Shown here one piece after another: positions 1-9,480 of a stretch of 64,000 bases of DNA. Each line of letters opens with the position of its first letter. Positions within the stretch are counted from its first letter, which is position 1. A program made the position numbers and the translations under genes. The notes below the pieces were generated by a model. That model saw nothing but the letters and a program-made list of their open reading frames with translations, searched no databases and had not been told where the DNA came from. Source of the stretch: Macrothele yani (taxonomy: Eukaryota > Arthropoda > Arachnida > Araneae > Macrothelidae); assembly GCA_039090855.1 (NCBI GenBank), contig CM077022.1, positions 72,564,971 to 72,628,970 of the forward strand. Direction: 5' to 3'.

Positions 1-465
1 ATTTAGAAGCAGAGATATCGGGGGAAACGCAAATTTTCTTTACGCCCCATAGCGGAAAGTCTATGAATTACTTAATTTTTTTTTAAATTATATGAACTAC
101 ATGTCACACCAGAAACTCTATCTAATAAAGAAAGAATTTTTCAAATCGGACCATTAAAAGCAGCGATATTGACAAAAATAAGATATACATCTACGCCTCC
201 TGGCGGAGAAACCATGCAATATTTTAAGAAGAAAATATTCCGAAAACGTTTATCGACGTGAGTGGCATCGGTCAACGAACGAATTTTTTCAATCGAGATT
301 TTAGAAGCTCGAATTTTATGGCAAATACATCAGAAAACAAAAATGAACACTTACGTCCCCTGGTGGCCAAAGTATTCTTTACCAAAAATTAGAAATTACA
401 TGCAAAAGGTTTTCCATCAGGAGCTAAAGAAAACATTTTTCAAATCAGACTTTTAGAAGGAGAGA
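1..465 (+). repeat. Degenerate ~150-bp tandem repeat, three units
   Basis: Three diverged units begin near 1, 155 and 300. Each carries a block like AGAAGCAGAGATATCGGGG, then a TTTACGCCCC..AGCGG block, then a fragment like TTTTTCAATCGGA. Related units follow the LINE at 3613-3895 and lie in reverse orientation at 37940-38350, so this is a dispersed satellite-like family. The short ORF over it (262-456) looks incidental. No function is visible. Confidence 0.6.
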
Positions 466-3400
466 TCATCATCATCATCATTGTCAACCATTATCAATCC
501 ACTGCTGGACGAAGGTCTCCCCAAGTTTCCTCCACAACGGTCTGTCTTGTGCCAGTCTCCTCCAGGTCACTCCCGCATATTTACGAATTTCATCCACCCA
601 TCTCCCATGTGGTCTTTTTCTGGGTCTTTTCCTGTCCCTTGGAATCCAATCTAAAATTTCGGCTGTCCATCTATGGTCTGTCCTTCTGGCAGTATGTCCA
701 GCCCATTGCCATTTCAGGGATTTAACTCTGATCATGATGTCTTCCACTCTCGTCATTTTTCGGATCCACGAGTTCCTCTTCTTATCTCTCCTGGTTATAC
801 CAAGCATGCACCTCTCCATGCTTCTTTGAGTTGTCTGCAGCCTTTGTATGTCTCTTTTAGTTAAGGTCCACGTCTCTGCACCATACGTAAGCACTGGAAG
901 GATGCATTGATCAAACACTTTTCTTTTAAGACATAATGGCATATTGCTCTTGAAAATTATGCTGTTTATTCCAAAAGCTCTCCAGGCAAGTTTTGTACGC
1001 CGATTAATTTCTTCATCAATGTGACCCTCACTTGATATCTGCTGTCCAAGATAAACATACGTATCTGTTATCTCCAGTTGTTCTCCATCAATCGATAAAT
1101 CTTCATTTCTTGTAAAAGCATTGAACATCACTTTTGTCTTCTGAAAGTTCATTTTTAATCCCACTTCTTTACTCTTGTCAGCAAGTTCCTGGATCATACT
1201 CTGCAGCTCTGATGGGGTAGTTGCAAAAATGACTACGTCATCAGCAAAACGAAGGTGGGTTAGATAATCTCCATTAATCTTTATCCCTTTGTTTTCCCAG
1301 TTCAGTGATTGAAAGACATTTTCCAATGTGGCATTAAAGAGCTTCGGAGATATGGTGTCACCTTGTCTCACTCCCTTTCCAATTTTTATGTGTGTTGTAT
1401 TTTCAAACAGCCGAATCTTTGCACTTGCATTTTCATAGATGTTATTAATAATATTAATGTATGCATCTTCAATACCGCAGGATTTCAGAGCCGTGGTAAC
1501 TGCTGATGGTTTCACCGAATCAAAGGCTTTTTCATAATCGATAAAAGCCATGCACAATGGAAGTTCATATTCCCTCGCTCTTTCAATTAGTTCTCTCAGT
1601 ACGTGGATATGATCTATTGTGCTGTAGCCACTCCTGAATCCAGCTTGTTCTCTCGGTTGAGCCATGTCCAGTGTTACCTTCAAGCGGTGTGAAAGAACTT
1701 TAGTGAAGATTTTATAAACCACTGATAGGAGGCTGATAGGTCTGTAGTTCCTGAGATCCTCAATGTCACCTTTTTTATGTAGCAGGATCATTGTAGCATT
1801 GTTCCAATCCTCAGGAATCTTCCCTTCATTAAGGCATCGAGTGAAAATTTGGGCGAGTACTGTTTCAATTTCTCCACTTGCTTCTTGTATGATGTCCATA
1901 GTAATTCCATCTTCTCCTGGAGCTTTCCCCCGCTTCATGTTCTTGATTGCATGAGCAACTTCTGCTGGGAGGACTGGAAGAACTCTGGTACCTTTCATGA
2001 TGTCTGGAGTACATGTATCATCCCTTTCATATAATTTGGAGTAGAAATCTTTCACTCTTGTCAAAATTTCGCCTCTATTTCTTGTTATAGAACCATCTTC
2101 TTTTCTCAGAGCCATAATCTGTTTTCTTCCCTTACTGAGATGTCCCTTTGCTATCTTTAGGCTTTGGTTGTTTTCAATTGCTTTCCTCACTAGCTCACAG
2201 TTGAATTTCCTTACATCTTCAGTGATACTTTTTCGTGCTGTCTTGCATAGCTCTATATATTCCACTTTGGAAGTCACATCTTCTTTAGTTGTCCTCATCT
2301 CTCTTCTTTTTTGCATCAACATTTTGGTTTTTCCTGATAATTTGTTTACATGCAACTTGTTCTTAGACCCAGCTAATTTTGTTGCTGTTTCCATAAGAGC
2401 TTTGGTTACTTTTCTGTTAACTTCCGAAATATCCACTTCTTCCGATGTTAGGCCTTCTAAAGCAGAGAATCTGTTCTTCAGTTCCAACTTGAAAGTATTA
2501 TGGTGTTTTTTAAGGTTGGTTATGTCAATACATTCTGTTTGTCTTATGAGCTTGCCACGTTCCAGTTTAGTGTTGAGGTGCATCTTACATCTCACCAATC
2601 TATGGTCACTACCTGTGTTGAACTTGTTCAGCACACTGCAGTCTTCGATGACGAATTTTTTGTTACACATAATAAAATCAATTTCACTTGTCGTCCCAAT
2701 TGGATGTCTCCATGTCCATTTCCTGTGTGGCTTTTTCTTGAAAAAGGAATTCAAGATGAAAAATCCTTCTGCCTCTGCAAACTCAACGAGAGTATTTCCA
2801 CGCTGGTTTCTGTTGCCGTGACCGAATTTACCTACTGAAGTTTCATTCTGTTGCCGGTGCCCTATTTTTGCATTGAAATCTCCCATAATTATCTTCAAGT
2901 GCTGCTTACCTTTGTTATTTAGATGACGAATTTCCTCATAAAATTCTTCAATTTCTTCTTCAGGATGACTTGTGGTGGGTGCATAAGTTTGAATAATCTG
3001 AGCCTGGTATCTTCTCGATAGTTGGATAACGAGTCGTGCAGCTCTGTCAGAGGAACTTTCAACTTCTACCACTTTATCCTTCAGTTTCTTGTTTATTATA
3101 AATCCAACACCACTAGTTCTGCCAGTATCTGTCCCACGATAATAGAAGAGATGTCCACTTTTCAGTTCAATGAGATCTTCTCCTTTTCTCCTTACCTCAC
3201 TTAGCCCGACGATGTCCCACTTGATCCTTTGTAGTTCCTCTTCCAATTCAAGAAGCCTTGAATCAGAAGATAGGGAGCGTCCGTTGTAGGTAGCCAAGGT
3301 CAGCATCAAATGGCAGCCTAGTCCGGTCCTCCGGGGATTCTTAGCACCCTCTGCCTTCATGTCGCACTGGCCGCTGCCTTGGCCAGGTACATTCCAGCTG

Positions 3401-3604
3401 CCGGAGACTGAGGGCCAAGATTTAAGTTGTAGAGTCATTTTGGAGGTGTTTGGCCATAACTCACCACGCTGGCCAAGCGGGTTGGTGAGTGTGGGATAGC
3501 ATTTCCTCTGATCCCGATGGTATAGTTATACCGCTATTTGCGGTCGTCAGAGCCCCTTTAGTGGGAACAGGATGCACCACGAGAAGGCGGGGTTGACATT
3601 TGTC
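466..3604 (-). mobile_element. RTE-type non-LTR retrotransposon (LINE)
   Basis: The element runs on the minus strand. Its 3' end is a short ATG/TGA-type trinucleotide tail at about 466-482, just after the stop codon. The ORF follows, then about 165 bp of 5' sequence. It lies inside the ~150-bp repeat. The octamer AAGGAGAG occurs on both sides (457-464 and 3605-3612) and is a candidate target-site duplication, although about 6 extra bases after the right copy are unexplained. A 3' fragment of a related copy, with the same kind of tail, lies at 39394-39735. Confidence 0.85.
484..3438 (-). CDS. LINE endonuclease-reverse transcriptase polyprotein, 984 aa
   Basis: One uninterrupted ORF carries out target-primed reverse transcription. 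Residues ~45-290 are an APE-type endonuclease: LTLATYNGRSL near the start, GLSEVRR, IIMGDFNAKIG, and SDHRLVRCK at its end. Reverse transcriptase covers ~490-780: GKAPGEDGITMDII, NYRPISLLSVVYKIFTKVLS, AFIDYEKAFDSV, GVRQGDTISP, and the catalytic FADD in LRFADDVVIF. The C-terminal third ends with conserved W/R-rich segments (YGAETWTL, GHTARRTDHRW, W.RLAQDRPLWR) typical of RTE proteins often annotated as craniofacial development protein 2-like. The first in-frame methionine at 3438 is used. Length and intact motifs suggest a young copy that could still be active. There is no separate ORF1, as is usual in RTE elements. Confidence 0.9.
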   Translation of the reverse strand: MTLQLKSWPSVSGSWNVPGQGSGQCDMKAEGAKNPRRTGLGCHLMLTLATYNGRSLSSDSRLLELEEELQRIKWDIVGLSEVRRKGEDLIELKSGHLFYYRGTDTGRTSGVGFIINKKLKDKVVEVESSSDRAARLVIQLSRRYQAQIIQTYAPTTSHPEEEIEEFYEEIRHLNNKGKQHLKIIMGDFNAKIGHRQQNETSVGKFGHGNRNQRGNTLVEFAEAEGFFILNSFFKKKPHRKWTWRHPIGTTSEIDFIMCNKKFVIEDCSVLNKFNTGSDHRLVRCKMHLNTKLERGKLIRQTECIDITNLKKHHNTFKLELKNRFSALEGLTSEEVDISEVNRKVTKALMETATKLAGSKNKLHVNKLSGKTKMLMQKRREMRTTKEDVTSKVEYIELCKTARKSITEDVRKFNCELVRKAIENNQSLKIAKGHLSKGRKQIMALRKEDGSITRNRGEILTRVKDFYSKLYERDDTCTPDIMKGTRVLPVLPAEVAHAIKNMKRGKAPGEDGITMDIIQEASGEIETVLAQIFTRCLNEGKIPEDWNNATMILLHKKGDIEDLRNYRPISLLSVVYKIFTKVLSHRLKVTLDMAQPREQAGFRSGYSTIDHIHVLRELIERAREYELPLCMAFIDYEKAFDSVKPSAVTTALKSCGIEDAYINIINNIYENASAKIRLFENTTHIKIGKGVRQGDTISPKLFNATLENVFQSLNWENKGIKINGDYLTHLRFADDVVIFATTPSELQSMIQELADKSKEVGLKMNFQKTKVMFNAFTRNEDLSIDGEQLEITDTYVYLGQQISSEGHIDEEINRRTKLAWRAFGINSIIFKSNMPLCLKRKVFDQCILPVLTYGAETWTLTKRDIQRLQTTQRSMERCMLGITRRDKKRNSWIRKMTRVEDIMIRVKSLKWQWAGHTARRTDHRWTAEILDWIPRDRKRPRKRPHGRWVDEIRKYAGVTWRRLAQDRPLWRKLGETFVQQWIDNG

Positions 3605-3612
3605 AAGGAGAG

Positions 3613-3895
3613 GCTGTGATATCGGGGAAAAAGTAATTTACTTTTACACCCCTAGCAGAAAATCTATGTGTATCTTGAAAAAGTAACTATACCTAAAATA
3701 CTTTTCGACATAAATGGAATCGAAAGATGAAAGATTTTTCCAATCGGATGTTAAGAAGCAAATATGTGGAATAAAATGTATTTTGAATTCGACATCATCT
3801 GCGTTCATGCCCTCTAGCAGCGAAATTGTACAACGTAAAAAATCACGAAATGAAGGATCGTCATTCGCATATTTCAAACTTCCCACTTTATTTGA
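3613..3895 (+). repeat. Continuation of the ~150-bp degenerate repeat
   Basis: Units resume after the LINE with GATATCGGGGAAAA at 3618, a TTTACACCCCTAGCAG block, and AGATTTTTCCAATCGGATG near 3732. They stop where Tc1 copy A1 begins. This shows that the LINE was inserted into a pre-existing array. Confidence 0.55.
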
Positions 3896-4890
3896 GAAGT
3901 CGTGCAGGCACTGGGATTTTCACGAGGCACTGTGTCACGGGTGTACCGTGAGTACATCAAATATGGTAAAACCATCCCTGCAAGGGCCAACTGCCGTGGA
4001 CCACAGCGTGTGGATGAGCGGGGTCATCGTCGGCTAGCTCGCATTGTAATAGCAGATAGACGGGCCACAGTGCAAGAAATCACTCGGCAATTTAACGCTG
4101 GTGCACAAAAACGTGTAAGCAGCCACATCATCCAGAACCATCTCCTCGCTATGAGGTACAAAAGCCATCGTCCCACGAGGGTTCCGCTACTGACCGCACA
4201 TCACAGGGTGCAAAGATTAGCAGCGGTGCGGGAACATCGCCACTGGACCCTAGACATGTGGAAAAATGTTGCCTGGACTGATGAGTCGAGACTCACGTTG
4301 GTACATGCGGATGGCAGGATACGAGTACGGAGCAAACCACATGAAGCGATGGATCCTTCTTGCCAGCAGGGTACTCTTCAAGCTGGTGGGGGTGGCATTC
4401 TCGTCTGGGGATTGCATACGTGGACTGAAATGGGACCCCTGGTACGTGTGACATCGTACCTCACAGGTCAACATTACCGGGATATCCTGGACGACCATTT
4501 GCTCCCGTTTGTGCGTCTTCAACATCCCACTGGGGACCTCATTCTGCAACAAGACAATGTACCGTGCCATCGCTCCCGAATTGTATCCGAATGGTTGGAT
4601 GAACACTCCACCGACGTGACCTCGCTTCCTTGGCCAGCCAGGTCACCTGACCTCAATCCCATCGAGCACATCTGTGATGCCATCGAGAGAGATGTTCGAG
4701 GTTTTGACCCCCTGCATCAAATCTTCGTGAACTGTGGGAGCTTGTTCAGGGGTCGTGGATCCGTATGGCTTACCAACGCTTCCAGTGTCTTGTCGAGTCC
4801 ATGCCGAGACGAATCGCCGCCGTCATCAGGGCGAAAGGTGGTGCTACACGTTACTAGACAGGTATCTCTAATTCAATTGCTCTTCAGTGT
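3896..4890 (+). mobile_element. Tc1-like transposon copy A1, 5'-truncated
   Basis: The right end is a terminal inverted repeat matching those of copies A2 and A3 (reads CTCTAATTCAATTGCTCTTC, followed by AGTGT). The left ~250 bp, including the left inverted repeat and the transposase start present in A2 and A3, is missing. Homology starts abruptly at AGTCGTGCAGGCACTGG. A copy without its left end cannot move. Confidence 0.85.
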
Positions 4891-4918
4891 GTATACTGTC
4901 TGGCAGAGGCGTAACTAA
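3902..4918 (+). pseudogene. Tc1-like transposase (family A), N-terminally truncated
   Basis: This encodes a DDE transposase that cuts and pastes its own element. The surviving ORF starts inside the first helix-turn-helix (LGFSRGTVSRVYREYI). It retains the second DNA-binding segment (RRATVQEITRQFNAGAQKRV) and the catalytic core: WTDESR (first D), LILQQDNVPCHRSR (second D) and SPDLNPIEH (E, 34 residues on, the DD34E signature). The C-terminus is frameshifted after DVRGFDP: the expected ending of SMPRRIAAVIRAKGGATRY type is in another frame. The nominal start codon is therefore not the native one. Confidence 0.85.
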
Positions 4919-4995
4919 GCATTTCTGCTCAAACCAAGCATTTCTGACAAACCACAAAATATTACGCCCCCATGTCTCTTTGTATTATATATACA
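4891..4995. other. Spacer between elements A1 and B
   Basis: About 100 bp separates the right end of A1 from the left inverted repeat of B. I see no gene. The words GGCAGAGGCGTAACTA here recur in reverse near 8430-8450, which suggests a fragment of the sequence into which the A1-B-C cluster was inserted. Confidence 0.35.
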
Positions 4996-6398
4996 TACAC
5001 TCATTTTATCATAAAAATCACTCACTTTATCATACATGCAAATGATTAAAGTTTTGTGCGATTAACGCGAAACTCGGTGAACCGCAGACATGCAAGTGAT
5101 TAAATTTTCGTGCGCTGCAATCGCAATCTTAGGGGCTTATAAGGCGCCGCTCAGGGGACTCCACATGGGTGCCGAATTGCACAATAACAGTCAGGTGAGA
5201 TCCGTGAGCGACAGACATGCCGAGGAGGTGCCGTAGATGAGCGTACGGGCCACGACGGGGTTTGAACGAAGCCGTATCGTCGGGATGAGAGAGGCAGGGT
5301 GGCCGACGCGCCGAATCGGCCACCGTTTGGGCCTGTCGGACTGTACGGTGCGATCGTGTTGGAAGCAAGGGACACGGGAAGGCACCCAGACACGGCGGAC
5401 TGGCTCCGGACGACCCAGACACACCACAAGCAGAGAGAACCGTGGGGTCGTGAGAATGGCACGCACAGGTGCAACGACGTCTTTGTCCAATATCCAGTGA
5501 CATGTGGCGGCTGTACAAGGGACTCCTTTGTCCACTAGAACCAGTTGCAGACGCCTGGCCGAGGTGCATTTGCACTCTCGACGGCCCTTACGTTTTCTGC
5601 CATTAACACCTGACCATCGTCGGCGTCGATTGCAGTGGTGTCAGCAGCGAGCAGTGTGGAATGCTATGGACTGGCGACATATAGTGTTCAGCGACGAGTC
5701 CCGCTTCTGTATGGGAACGGAAGACCACCGTGACAGAGAGTGGGGGACCGCAGGTGAGCGCTACAATCCTAACCTCACTGTACAGCGGCACAGGTCCCGA
5801 ACTACAGTCGTGGTGGTCTGGGGGGCCATGGCGTATGACAGCCGGACTTCCCTCGCAGTGATCCAAGAGTCGTTGACAGCCCAGCGATATGTACAGGAGA
5901 TCCTGCGGCTCCATGTGTTGCATTTCCTGGCGGGGTTGCCCGGAGCCATTTTCAAACAAGATAACGCCCGTCCGCACACGGCTCGGGTTTCCCAGGACTG
6001 ACTACGTCATGCTTCTACGCTTCCGTGGCCTACCAGTTCACCTGATCTCTCGCACATCGAACACGTGTGGAACCAGGCGGGACGACAGCTTTCTCCATGT
6101 ACCAGTGTTCGTGCTTTAGAGTGTCAGTTGCCAGAAGTGTGGGCCAATCTATCCCAGGATAACACTCGGCGTCTCTTTGACTCCATGCCGGACCGTCTCA
6201 CCGCATGTATCCGAGCACGAGGCGGTCCGACGCGGTACTAACGCTGACAGGAATGTGCACCGAATGTCCGGGGAAATCGTACTGCTGCTGTGATATTGTA
6301 ATCACTTCGGTCCTTGGTATGTACCATCTCACTACTAAAATCTCATTTCAATCCAAAGCCTCCTTCTTGGTGCGCGGATTTTTATGGCAATGAGTGTA
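4996..6398 (+). mobile_element. Tc1-like transposon B
   Basis: Bounded by short inverted repeats: TACACTCATTTTATCATAAA at the left and its near complement (TTTATGGCAATGAGTGTA) at the right. The right inverted repeat is duplicated at 6399-6437, where ACTATTTTATGGCAATGAGT repeats directly before element C. The element holds one broken transposase. Confidence 0.75.
5237..6241 (+). pseudogene. Tc1-like transposase (family B), frameshifted
   Basis: A DDE transposase relic in at least three frame segments. Part 1 (5237-5500) has the N-terminal helix-turn-helix with FERSRIVGMREAGWPTRRIG and GLSDCTVRSCW. Part 2 (5504-6001) has the second DNA-binding region, FSDESRFCMG (first D) and AIFKQDNARPHTARVSQD (second D). 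After a stop near 6000 the frame carries SSPDLSHIEHVW (E) and a canonical Tc1 C-terminus ending near RARGGPTRY, stop at 6241. The N of the usual NPIEH is replaced (LSHIEH). It is not functional as it stands. Confidence 0.8.
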
Positions 6399-6729
6399 TA
6401 TATATACACTATTTTATGGCAATGAGTGTATATATCACGGTCGAGTCACGTTATTGTGACCACCAGCTCATATCCAGAGTAACCGCTGTGCGCAGCGCGG
6501 ACAGCAGCTAGACCGGCTGAGAGAGACTCAATAAGGTGCTGGAAAGTGTTCACAGCTATGTGGAGCCATGCTGACTGCAGTGCATCTGACAGCTGATGGA
6601 GGGTGCATGGTGGAAGATCCATAGAGTGAACAACATGATCAAGGTGGTCTCACAGATGCTCAATTGGGTTTAAGTCTGGGGAATTAGGGGGACAGGGAAG
6701 TACTTTAAAGTTTTCATCGTGCTCTTCCA

Positions 6730-7554
6730 ACCACTCTCAGACATCGGACATTTCTAGCTGTGTGGCACGTCGCATTGTCGTGCCGAAAGATCGCATCCGC
6801 CCCAGGGACGCAATCAGCATGTATGGGTGTACGTGGTCTGCAAGGATGGATTCATAACGAATTCGGTCCATTGTGCCTTCCACAGATAAGAGTGGATCCA
6901 GAGAGTGCCACGAAAACATTCTCCAGATCATAACGCTGCCCCCACCAGCGTTATGATCTGGAGAATGTTTGAAGAACCACCAGCTTGTGTTCTTCAAGCA
7001 GTGGTTGAAGATTGTTTGTTCTCCGATGTTTTTCGCCTTATACGCCAACGTCCATCCGTTCAATGAAGTAGAAAACGTGACTCATCGGAGAAGGCAATCC
7101 TTTGTCAATCTGCGGCTTTCCAATTCCGATAGTGCCGTGCAAAAGCTTACATGTAAGCTTTTTCTGCCGATGCACCTTCGTTAGCATAGGTGTAGTGACC
7201 ATACATCTGCATCGGAGCCCCATACGCAGCAGGGTTCGCTGAGCTGTCGTTTTAGACACACTTGCGGTAGCCCCTGGTTCATTCGGTCAGTGTGTTGCTC
7301 CACTGTAGCGTGTCGATTGGCCCTCACGCACCTTCGAAGCCGACGTTCACTCTCGCATCAATGGCATGAGGTGCTCCACAGTTTTCACATCGCTTATTCG
7401 CTATGGTGCCATTTCTCCAGTCAATATACACTTTAACCACAGCAGCACGCGAACAGTTCACAAACTGCGCTGTTTCAGAAATACTGCCACCCTTGGCCCG
7501 GAAGCCGATAATCATCCCCTTTTGCAAATCTGATAAATCGCTCCTTTTATCCAT
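6730..7554 (-). pseudogene. Tc1-like transposase (family C), broken by frameshifts and an inverted duplication
   Basis: On the minus strand the protein starts near 7554 with MDKRSDLSDLQKGMIIG, a first helix-turn-helix with ISETAQFVNCSRAAVVKVY. It continues in other frames with RTLLRMGLRCR and LPSPMSHVFYF, where the first catalytic aspartate region (SDESRF-like) is decayed. Then come GGGSVMIWRMFSWHSLDPLL and remnants near the second aspartate. A perfect 25-bp inverted duplication at 6914-6970 disrupts the coding frame next to the GGGSVMIW motif. Several frame breaks make it inactive. Confidence 0.75.
6914..6970. repeat. Perfect 25-bp inverted repeat, 7-bp loop
   Basis: Left arm 6914-6938 (AAACATTCTCCAGATCATAA then CGCTG), loop 6939-6945, right arm 6946-6970 exactly complementary. 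One arm is normal transposase coding sequence (V-M-I-W-R-M-F in the minus frame), so the other is a snap-back copy of it. Confidence 0.9.
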
Positions 7555-7713
7555 GACAGGAACGAGTAATATGTTTTCAGAATGCACACCTTATATACCC
7601 TCCAAGCCAGCTCACAACATGTGCCTTCTTTCATTGGCTACGCGCTGTTGACGTCAAAAGTAGGAGGTGGTCACAATAATGTGACTCGACTGTGTATATA
7701 ACAAAACAAAGTT

Positions 7714-7962
7714 GCCGCCCCGCTGGCGCAGTGATCTAAACGTTCTTGACCATTCGTCTGAGAGATGGGCCTTCTGACCACTTGTCCGAGATGGGTCCGG
7801 GTTCTAATCAATCCCGGTGAGGCATCGATGTTGGGTTTGTCTTAGGGCACTGGCTCCCTCTTTTCCCTGGAACCAGTGGCCCTAAGTTAGGGACGGCGAC
7901 TGCTTATAGCCCATCGAGTTGCTCGTGGTGGTCGTTAATCCCCCCTCCCCAAAAAAGAAAAA
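7714..7962 (+). mobile_element. tRNA-derived SINE, family 1
   Basis: The head resembles a class II (Leu/Ser-like) tRNA: GCCGCCCCGCTGGCGCAGTG (A box) and a B-box-like GGTCCGGGTTCTAATC. The body is shared with the other family-1 copies (GTTGGGTTTGTCTTAGGGCA, CTGGAACCAGTGGCCCTAA, GACTGCTTATAGCCCATCGA), with an A-rich tail. About 30 extra bases sit in the variable-arm region compared with the copy at 21681. Confidence 0.85.
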
Positions 7963-8546
7963 TTATCGTCACATTTCAATGCTATCTCTATGTGTGAGGT
8001 ACAATCAGACTGTACAAACTGTGACTGTTTGTGCAGCTTTTCCCCTACTGTTTCAGCGTTTGGTCATTTGGTATCACATCTAAGAGACCAAATGCAGCTG
8101 GCAGTTTTGGCTCGTAGTCGTAATAATGACAGAATAGCCCCACAGCATCTTCAACAATGTGAATGACATCCTTATCTTGCAAAGTACATATAATTGCGCC
8201 TTCATTTCCTAACATGAGCAGCTAATATCCCCAGAACATTTTGGGAAAGAAATACGAATTTTAAGCTGCCGAGATTACAGAAACTGTCGAAGCATATTAT
8301 AAGAAAATTCTATGAGCGGAAAAACAGCAAAGTATGGCGAGAAAAAACTCTATCAGAAACTAGTTCAAAAGTTTAAATTACAGTTTTAATCAGATTGTAA
8401 GCAGTGATTTTTGCGGCCTCTCCGCTTGCCCCGCCCTGGTTACGCCTCTGCTGTCTGGTACCCACTTCACTGGCTATTTCTGAGGTGGTTTCGGTGAATA
8501 AAATATTTATGGATTTGTGCATAGCCACCATGAAAATAAAAATTTA
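7963..8546. other. No recognisable gene
   Basis: AT-rich sequence without a supported ORF or repeat, apart from GGTTACGCCTCTGCTGTCTG near 8437, which is the reverse of a phrase at about 4900. Confidence 0.3.
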
Positions 8547-8807
8547 TACACACCATTGACGTGGATTATCCCAGCATTGTGCGGGGCTCCAAGAAGCAAC
8601 CTGCCATATGGTTTGGCAGTTAGTCGTATGTGAGTCTGGAGAATTCGAGGCCGCTGTGGTGCAGTGGTAGCATGTCCGGCGGGTAACTGGGAGACCTGGG
8701 TACGATTCCCGGTGTCGGCCGATGATAATTTTTCCGTGACTCACTTACAAACGTGGAAAGAGTGACGACTTGTGATTGATGTTCCTAATCCACGTCAATG
8801 GTGTGTA
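8547..8807 (+). mobile_element. tRNA-head element, family 2, with 22-bp terminal inverted repeats
   Basis: The ends 8547-8568 and 8786-8807 are perfect 22-bp inverted repeats (TACACACCATTGACGTGGAT, then TA). Inside is a tRNA-like head: GTGGTGCAGTGGTAGCATG (A-box-like), GGGTACGATTCCCGG (B-box-like), then TTTTTCCGTGACTCACTTA and AAACGTGGAAAGAG. Upstream is the family's conserved CCCAGCATTGTGCGGGGCTC. This combination of SINE-like promoter and transposon-like ends is unusual. Other copies are at 8862-9480, 46845-47325 and 48088-48428. Confidence 0.75.
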
Positions 8808-8861
8808 TTAATTATTTCATTCTCCACCTAGTTTTTTGTTCAGTTGCTGCTTACCATCTTC

Positions 8862-9480
8862 GGTGAATTCCCAGCATTGTGCGGGGCTCTAAGGAGCAAC
8901 CTGCCATGTGGTTTAGCAGTTAGTCGCATGTGAGTCTGAAGAATTCGAGGCGGCTGTGGTGCAGTGGTAGCATGTCCGGCGCGTAACTGGGAGGTTCGAT
9001 TCCCGGTGGCTGCCGATGAGAATTTTTCCGTGACTCACTTATAAACGTGGAAAGTGCGATGACTTCTGATTGATGGAAATAAGACCTAGAAAAAAATAAA
9101 GAGAGAGAAAGAAAAAATAGAAAAAAATCAATAAAGAGAGAGCATGTCCGGCGCGTAACTGGAAGACCATGGGTTCGATTCACGGTGGCGGCCGATGAGA
9201 ATTTTTCCTTGAGTCACTTATAAACGTGGAAAGAGCGATGACTTCTGATTGACGGAAATAAAAAACAGAAAAAAAAATCAGAGAGAGAGAGAAAGAAGAA
9301 GAAAACAATAGAAAAAAATAAAGAGAGACCCTGGGTGTGATTCCCGGTGGCGGCCGATGAGAATTTTTCCGTGACTCACTTATAAACATGGGAAGAGCGA
9401 TGCCTTCTGATTGATGAAAATAAAAAATAGAAAAAAAAATAAAGAGAGAGAAAGAAGAAGAAGAAAGATGGTAAAACTAG
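8862..9480 (+). repeat. Tandem array of family-2 SINE units with purine-rich spacers
   Basis: Three units repeat at roughly 170-190 bp (landmarks CATGTCCGGCGCGTAACTGG at 8970 and 9142, and a partial unit with GATTCCCGGTGGCGGCCGAT near 9338). Each has the tRNA-like head, ATGAGAATTTTTCCGTGACT and AAACGTGG, then a GA-rich tract of AAAAAATAAAGAGAGAGAAA type. ORFs called across the minus strand are composition artefacts of the purine tracts. Confidence 0.75.

Larger units (their letters stand above)
6436..7694 (-). mobile_element. Tc1-like transposon C
   Basis: Near-perfect inverted repeats of about 28 bp: left starts CACGGTCGAGTCACGTTATT, right ends AATGTGACTCGACTGTG. Both then run into GTGACCACC. 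The element abuts the duplicated right end of B, with only a few TA-rich bases between. Confidence 0.85.

Noticed and set aside
2168..2821. 217-codon plus-strand ORF
   Set aside because: It lies entirely antisense to the intact LINE ORF and shows no domain, so it is a shadow.
4250..4606. 118-codon minus-strand ORF
   Set aside because: Antisense to the A1 transposase core. The same antisense frame is open in other family-A copies only because of shared sequence.
5129..5977. Minus-strand ORFs of 107-148 codons
   Set aside because: Antisense to the element B transposase, with no motif.
8659..8722. tRNA-like segments of SINE family 2
   Set aside because: They recur many times with conserved non-tRNA flanks and damaged arms, so they are not functional tRNA genes.
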